Positions 60,608-64,000 of a DNA stretch of 64,000 nt are shown here, piece after piece. Location: NCBI GenBank assembly GCA_025655575.1, contig JAHXIP010000013.1:1-64000 (forward strand), read 5' to 3'. The stretch's first letter is position 1. Every line of letters starts with the position of its first letter. The notes below the pieces were generated by a model. It was not told the origin of the DNA. It ran no database searches and saw only the letters and a program-made list of their open reading frames with translations. Origin of the DNA: Candidatus Thiodiazotropha sp. (ex Monitilora ramsayi) (GTDB taxonomy: Bacteria > Pseudomonadota > Gammaproteobacteria > Chromatiales > Chromatiaceae). The position numbers and the translations under genes are program-made.

Positions 60608-60683
60608 TGGTGGGCGCAACAGGGATCGAACCTGTGACCTCTGCAATGTGACTGCAGCGCTCTCCCAGCTGAGCTATGCGCCC
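60608..60683 (-). tRNA. tRNA-Val (anticodon CAC)
   Basis: On the minus strand GGGCGCA/TGCGCCC forms the acceptor stem, GCTC/GAGC the D stem, CTGCA/TGCAG the anticodon stem with loop GTCACAT (anticodon CAC, reading the valine codon GTG), and ACAGG/CCTGT the T stem with TTCGATC. The 3' CCA is encoded (60610-60608). All stems are perfect. Position 32 is G, which is less common than a pyrimidine. Confidence 0.93.
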
Positions 60684-60799
60684 TCAGAAGGTGAGCAGCG
60701 AATTCTAAAGGGGTTGCATAGGGGCGTCAAACAGTCACTGCCGAATCCCGGTGGGTCTGATAGAATCGCGTTTTCTCAATTTGCCTTGTTGTGAGATCG

Positions 60800-62212
60800 A
60801 TGACTGTACGTACCCGTTTTGCCCCCAGCCCTACCGGCTATCTGCACGTCGGTGGTGCCCGCACCGCGCTTTTTTCCTGGCTCTATGCCCGCAAGCATGG
60901 CGGCAAGTTTGTGCTGCGCATTGAAGATACCGATCTGGAACGGTCGACGGCTGAGTCGGTCAATGCCATTCTCGAGGGGATGACATGGCTGGGACTGGAG
61001 TACGACGAGGGGCCTTTCTACCAGACACACCGTTTCGACCGTTACAACGCGGTTATCGACGATCTGATGGAAAAGGGCCTTGCCTACCGCTGCAACTGTT
61101 CACGGGAACGGCTCGATCAGCTGCGTGATGAGGCAATGAAGCACAAGCAGAAACCCCGCTATGACGGACACTGCCGGGCGCGGGATATCAGTCCCGACAA
61201 ACCCCATGTGATTCGTTTTCGCAATCCCGATACTGGGGTGGTGGTGGTGGATGATTTGATTCGCGGCCGTGTCAGCTTCAACAACGAGGAGCTCGATGAT
61301 CTGATCCTGCGGCGTACCGATGGCTCGCCAACCTATAACCTCACTGTGGTTGTGGATGACATGGATATGCAGATCTCCCATGTTATTCGGGGTGATGACC
61401 ATCTCAACAACACGCCGAAGCAGATCAATATTCTTCAGGCTATGGGGGCTGGGCTACCGAAATATGGCCATGTACCGATGATTCTGGGTGACGATGGCGC
61501 CAGGCTTTCCAAGCGTCACGGTGCGGTCAGCGTCATGCAGTACCGGGAGGATGGCTTTCTGCCGGAGGCGTTACTCAACTATCTTGTTCGTCTCGGTTGG
61601 TCCCATGGGGATCAGGAGATATTCAGCATTGACGAGATGATCGAGCTTTTCGACATCGATGCGGTGAATAAGGCGGCATCGAGTTTCAACACGGAAAAAC
61701 TCATGTGGCTCAATCAGCACTATATCAAGGAGGATGATCCCAAACGGATAGCGCATCTGCTGAGTCCGCATATGGGGGAACTGGGTATTGATCCTGCTGA
61801 AGGGCCGGATCTGGCTGATGTGGCCAGTGCCCATCAGGAACGTGCGAGGACATTGGTTGAGATGGCGGATATGAGTGCCTTCTGCTACAAGGATTTTGAA
61901 GCATTCGATCCTCAGGCGGCCAAGAAACACCTGCGCGGTGTTGCCAGGGAACCCTTGGAGCGCATGCGTACAGTGCTGGCATCCCTCGGTGACTGGACGG
62001 AAGAGAGTCTGCATACCGCTGTGCAACAGGTATCGGATGATCTTGAGGTCAAGATGGGTAAAGTGGCTCAACCACTGCGTGTGGCTGTTGTCGGTCGAGC
62101 TGCCTCTCCCGGTATCGATGTCACCTTGCGTCTGGTAGGTAAGGCAGCGACACTGCGCCGAATCGACCTCGCACTCGAATTTATCCGCCAGCGCGAGGCC
62201 AATGCGGGCTGA
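60800..62212 (+). CDS. gltX: Glutamyl-tRNA synthetase
   Basis: A 470-residue class I aminoacyl-tRNA synthetase. It starts [24 protein letters not shown], containing the HIGH-type motif (HVGG), and has [10 protein letters not shown], the KMSKS-type motif, near residue 240. Length fits bacterial GluRS. The Cys-rich zinc site of the E. coli enzyme is partly present (CNCSRERLD and a later Cys in HCRARD). The ATG at 60800 is preferred to the in-frame GTG at 60791. Fifty bases before glnS in the same direction. GltX is the known target of E. coli HipA, relevant to the hipBA pair at 23139. Confidence 0.97.
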   Translation: MTVRTRFAPSPTGYLHVGGARTALFSWLYARKHGGKFVLRIEDTDLERSTAESVNAILEGMTWLGLEYDEGPFYQTHRFDRYNAVIDDLMEKGLAYRCNCSRERLDQLRDEAMKHKQKPRYDGHCRARDISPDKPHVIRFRNPDTGVVVVDDLIRGRVSFNNEELDDLILRRTDGSPTYNLTVVVDDMDMQISHVIRGDDHLNNTPKQINILQAMGAGLPKYGHVPMILGDDGARLSKRHGAVSVMQYREDGFLPEALLNYLVRLGWSHGDQEIFSIDEMIELFDIDAVNKAASSFNTEKLMWLNQHYIKEDDPKRIAHLLSPHMGELGIDPAEGPDLADVASAHQERARTLVEMADMSAFCYKDFEAFDPQAAKKHLRGVAREPLERMRTVLASLGDWTEESLHTAVQQVSDDLEVKMGKVAQPLRVAVVGRAASPGIDVTLRLVGKAATLRRIDLALEFIRQREANAG

Positions 62213-62262
62213 ACCGCCGACCTATCCGTCAAGGCTTATCCACCAACAACGAAGCATCAAAC

Positions 62263-63957
62263 ATGAGTGAACAGAAACCGAGCTCGCCAACCCATTTTAT
62301 CCGCCAGATTATCGATCAGGATCTGCAATCAGGTAAAAATGAGGGCCGGGTGCATACCCGCTTTCCACCAGAACCCAACGGCTACCTGCATATCGGGCAT
62401 GCCAAGTCGATCGTGCTTAATTTTGGTGTGGCGGAGGACTATCGCGGTAAGTGTAATCTGCGGTTCGACGATACCAATCCACACAAGGAGAACGTGGAGT
62501 TCGTCGAGAATATTCAGAAAGATGTCCATTGGTTGGGTTTTGACTGGGAAGACAGACTGTTCTATGCCTCCAACTATTTTCAGCAACTCTACGATTTTGC
62601 GGTAGAGCTGATCACTGCGGGCAAGGCCTATGTCTGTGACATGGGTGCGGAGCAGATGCGGGAGTATCGCGGTACCCTTAAAGAGCCTGGCAGAGAGAGT
62701 CCTTATCGGAGTCGCTCGGTGGAGGAGAATCTGGATCTCTTCGCACGCATGAAGGCGGGTGATTTCGCTGACGGCGAGCGGGTGCTCAGGGCCAGGATCG
62801 ATATGGCGTCGCCCAATATGAATATGCGCGATCCCACACTCTATCGTATCCGGCATGGGGTGATTCACCACCAGACAGGTGAGGCCTGGTGCATCTACCC
62901 GATGTATGACTATACCCATCCAATCTCCGATGCCCTGGAGGGGATTACCCACTCCCTCTGTACCCTGGAGTTCGAGGACCACCGGCCGCTTTATGACTGG
63001 GTTTTGGACAATATCAGCGTTCCCTGCCATCCCCAACAGATCGAATTCTCACGCTTGAATCTGGAATACACGGTGATGAGCAAGCGAAAGCTGACTCAGT
63101 TGGCGGATGAGGGTTTTGTCGAAGGGTGGGACGATCCACGCATGCCGACGATTGCCGGACTACGGCGAAGGGGCTTCACACCGGCATCGATCCGGGATTT
63201 CTGTCACCGTATCGGTATCACGAAATCGGACAATCTGGTGGAGATGGGTGTGCTGGAGAACTGTATCCGCGAGGATCTGGACGCCCATGCACCCCGCCGC
63301 ATGGCGGTACTCCATCCCCTGAAGGTGGTTATCGAAAACTATCCTGAGGCGGATGAAGAGACACTCTCGGCATCCAATCATCCCAAGGATGAATCGATGG
63401 GACAGCGGGAGATTCCCTTTAGCCGCGAGATCTACATTGATCAGGCCGACTTTCGCGAGCAGGCCAACAAAAAGTACAAGCGTCTGGTCACTGGGGGCGA
63501 GGTACGGCTGCGCAATGCCTATGTAATCAAATGCGAAGAGGTGTTGAAAAACAATCAGGGTGATATCGTTGAACTGCGTTGCACCTACGACCCGGATACC
63601 CTGGGGAAAAACCCGGAAGGCCGCAAAGTGAGAGGTGTGATCCATTGGGTCTCAGCTCGCCACGGGGTGAAGGGGGAAGTACGGCTTTATGACCGCCTTT
63701 TCAGTCAGCCCAATCCCGACAAGGTGCCTGAAGGGGGGCATTTTACCGATAACCTCAATCCCGATTCTCTCCGTACTTTGACGGGCTGCTACTTCGAGTC
63801 CAATCTCTCTGGGGCTGCGGTAGGCGATCGTTATCAGTTTGAACGAGAAGGCTATTTTACCCTCGATAGTCGTGAAGCGGTGGATGGCAGGCTAGTCTTT
63901 AATCGCATCGTCACCCTGCGTGACTCCTGGGCTAAGATCGAAAACAAGGGCGGTTGA
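62263..63957 (+). CDS. glnS: Glutaminyl-tRNA synthetase
   Basis: A 564-residue class I aminoacyl-tRNA synthetase. Motifs: [23 protein letters not shown] (HIGH motif near residue 42-45), [46 protein letters not shown], and VMSKRKL (KMSKS motif near residue 270), followed by the two beta-barrel anticodon-binding domains. Length matches gammaproteobacterial GlnRS (E. coli 554). It indicates direct glutaminylation of tRNA-Gln. Follows gltX by 50 bases and is probably co-transcribed. The window ends 43 bases after the stop codon. Confidence 0.97.
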   Translation: MSEQKPSSPTHFIRQIIDQDLQSGKNEGRVHTRFPPEPNGYLHIGHAKSIVLNFGVAEDYRGKCNLRFDDTNPHKENVEFVENIQKDVHWLGFDWEDRLFYASNYFQQLYDFAVELITAGKAYVCDMGAEQMREYRGTLKEPGRESPYRSRSVEENLDLFARMKAGDFADGERVLRARIDMASPNMNMRDPTLYRIRHGVIHHQTGEAWCIYPMYDYTHPISDALEGITHSLCTLEFEDHRPLYDWVLDNISVPCHPQQIEFSRLNLEYTVMSKRKLTQLADEGFVEGWDDPRMPTIAGLRRRGFTPASIRDFCHRIGITKSDNLVEMGVLENCIREDLDAHAPRRMAVLHPLKVVIENYPEADEETLSASNHPKDESMGQREIPFSREIYIDQADFREQANKKYKRLVTGGEVRLRNAYVIKCEEVLKNNQGDIVELRCTYDPDTLGKNPEGRKVRGVIHWVSARHGVKGEVRLYDRLFSQPNPDKVPEGGHFTDNLNPDSLRTLTGCYFESNLSGAAVGDRYQFEREGYFTLDSREAVDGRLVFNRIVTLRDSWAKIENKGG

Positions 63958-64000
63958 ATCAGTGGCTCTGGATGAATTGATCTTACTGAGTTTCCTGGGT

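Overview
The window looks like chromosome of a free-living or symbiotic sulfur-oxidising gammaproteobacterium of the Chromatiales/Sedimenticola/Thiodiazotropha kind. This rests on gene content: a CbrA-type sensor kinase with a transporter-like N-terminus, MotY, CheV, glnS beside gltX, an octaheme cytochrome of the hydroxylamine oxidoreductase family, a CbbR-like regulator and a carbon disulfide hydrolase-like enzyme. No species call is possible from the sequence alone. I see no rRNA, CRISPR array, prophage or intact insertion sequence.

Layout. 0-5.7 kb is an accessory stretch of single genes (SCO1, a PstS-like binding protein, an EthD-domain protein, a secreted Cys-rich protein, two membrane proteins) ending in a broken HxlR regulator gene. 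6.1-9.4 kb is a compact, visibly GC-richer island: a sigma-54 promoter with an upstream inverted-repeat enhancer, a beta-carbonic-anhydrase-fold enzyme that resembles CS2/COS hydrolases, an FmdB zinc ribbon, a MerC-like membrane protein and a dedicated sigma-54 activator. 9.5-11.3 kb is the octaheme cytochrome gene with an FNR/DNR-type promoter. 11.3-15.6 kb is an SDR, luciferase-like, ABM-domain and quinone-oxidoreductase-like cluster facing a LysR gene whose 3' end is frameshifted. 15.9-25.9 kb holds a CPA2 antiporter, a class II aldolase fused to a Dabb domain and facing a CbbR-like regulator, a patatin/beta-barrel protein, a HipBA module and a methyltransferase.

26.4-38.3 kb is a full nitrate assimilation unit: NasT-type ANTAR antiterminator, sigma-54 promoter, a leader with four hexaloop hairpins and a terminator, then nrtA-nrtB-nrtC-nirB-nirD-nasA and a single-domain globin. 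NtrC-type nitrogen control at the promoter and nitrate control by antitermination in the leader are readable from the DNA. No separate NasS gene is present in the window, but NrtC carries a C-terminal NrtA-like domain that could sense nitrate in the cytoplasm.

39-54 kb is built around acetate and C2 use: acs, a DnaQ-type exonuclease, a cNMP/CBS/DUF294 protein, a two-subunit sodium:solute symporter, then a DUF3179 protein, TerB, a response regulator with a degenerate GGDEF domain, and a CbrXAB-like two-component system whose NtrC-family regulator has lost the GAFTGA loop. 54-64 kb is core: CheV, a potassium channel with RCK domains, a hemerythrin, MotY, WecB, tRNA-Val(CAC), gltX and glnS. Two families of intergenic palindromes are scattered through the window.
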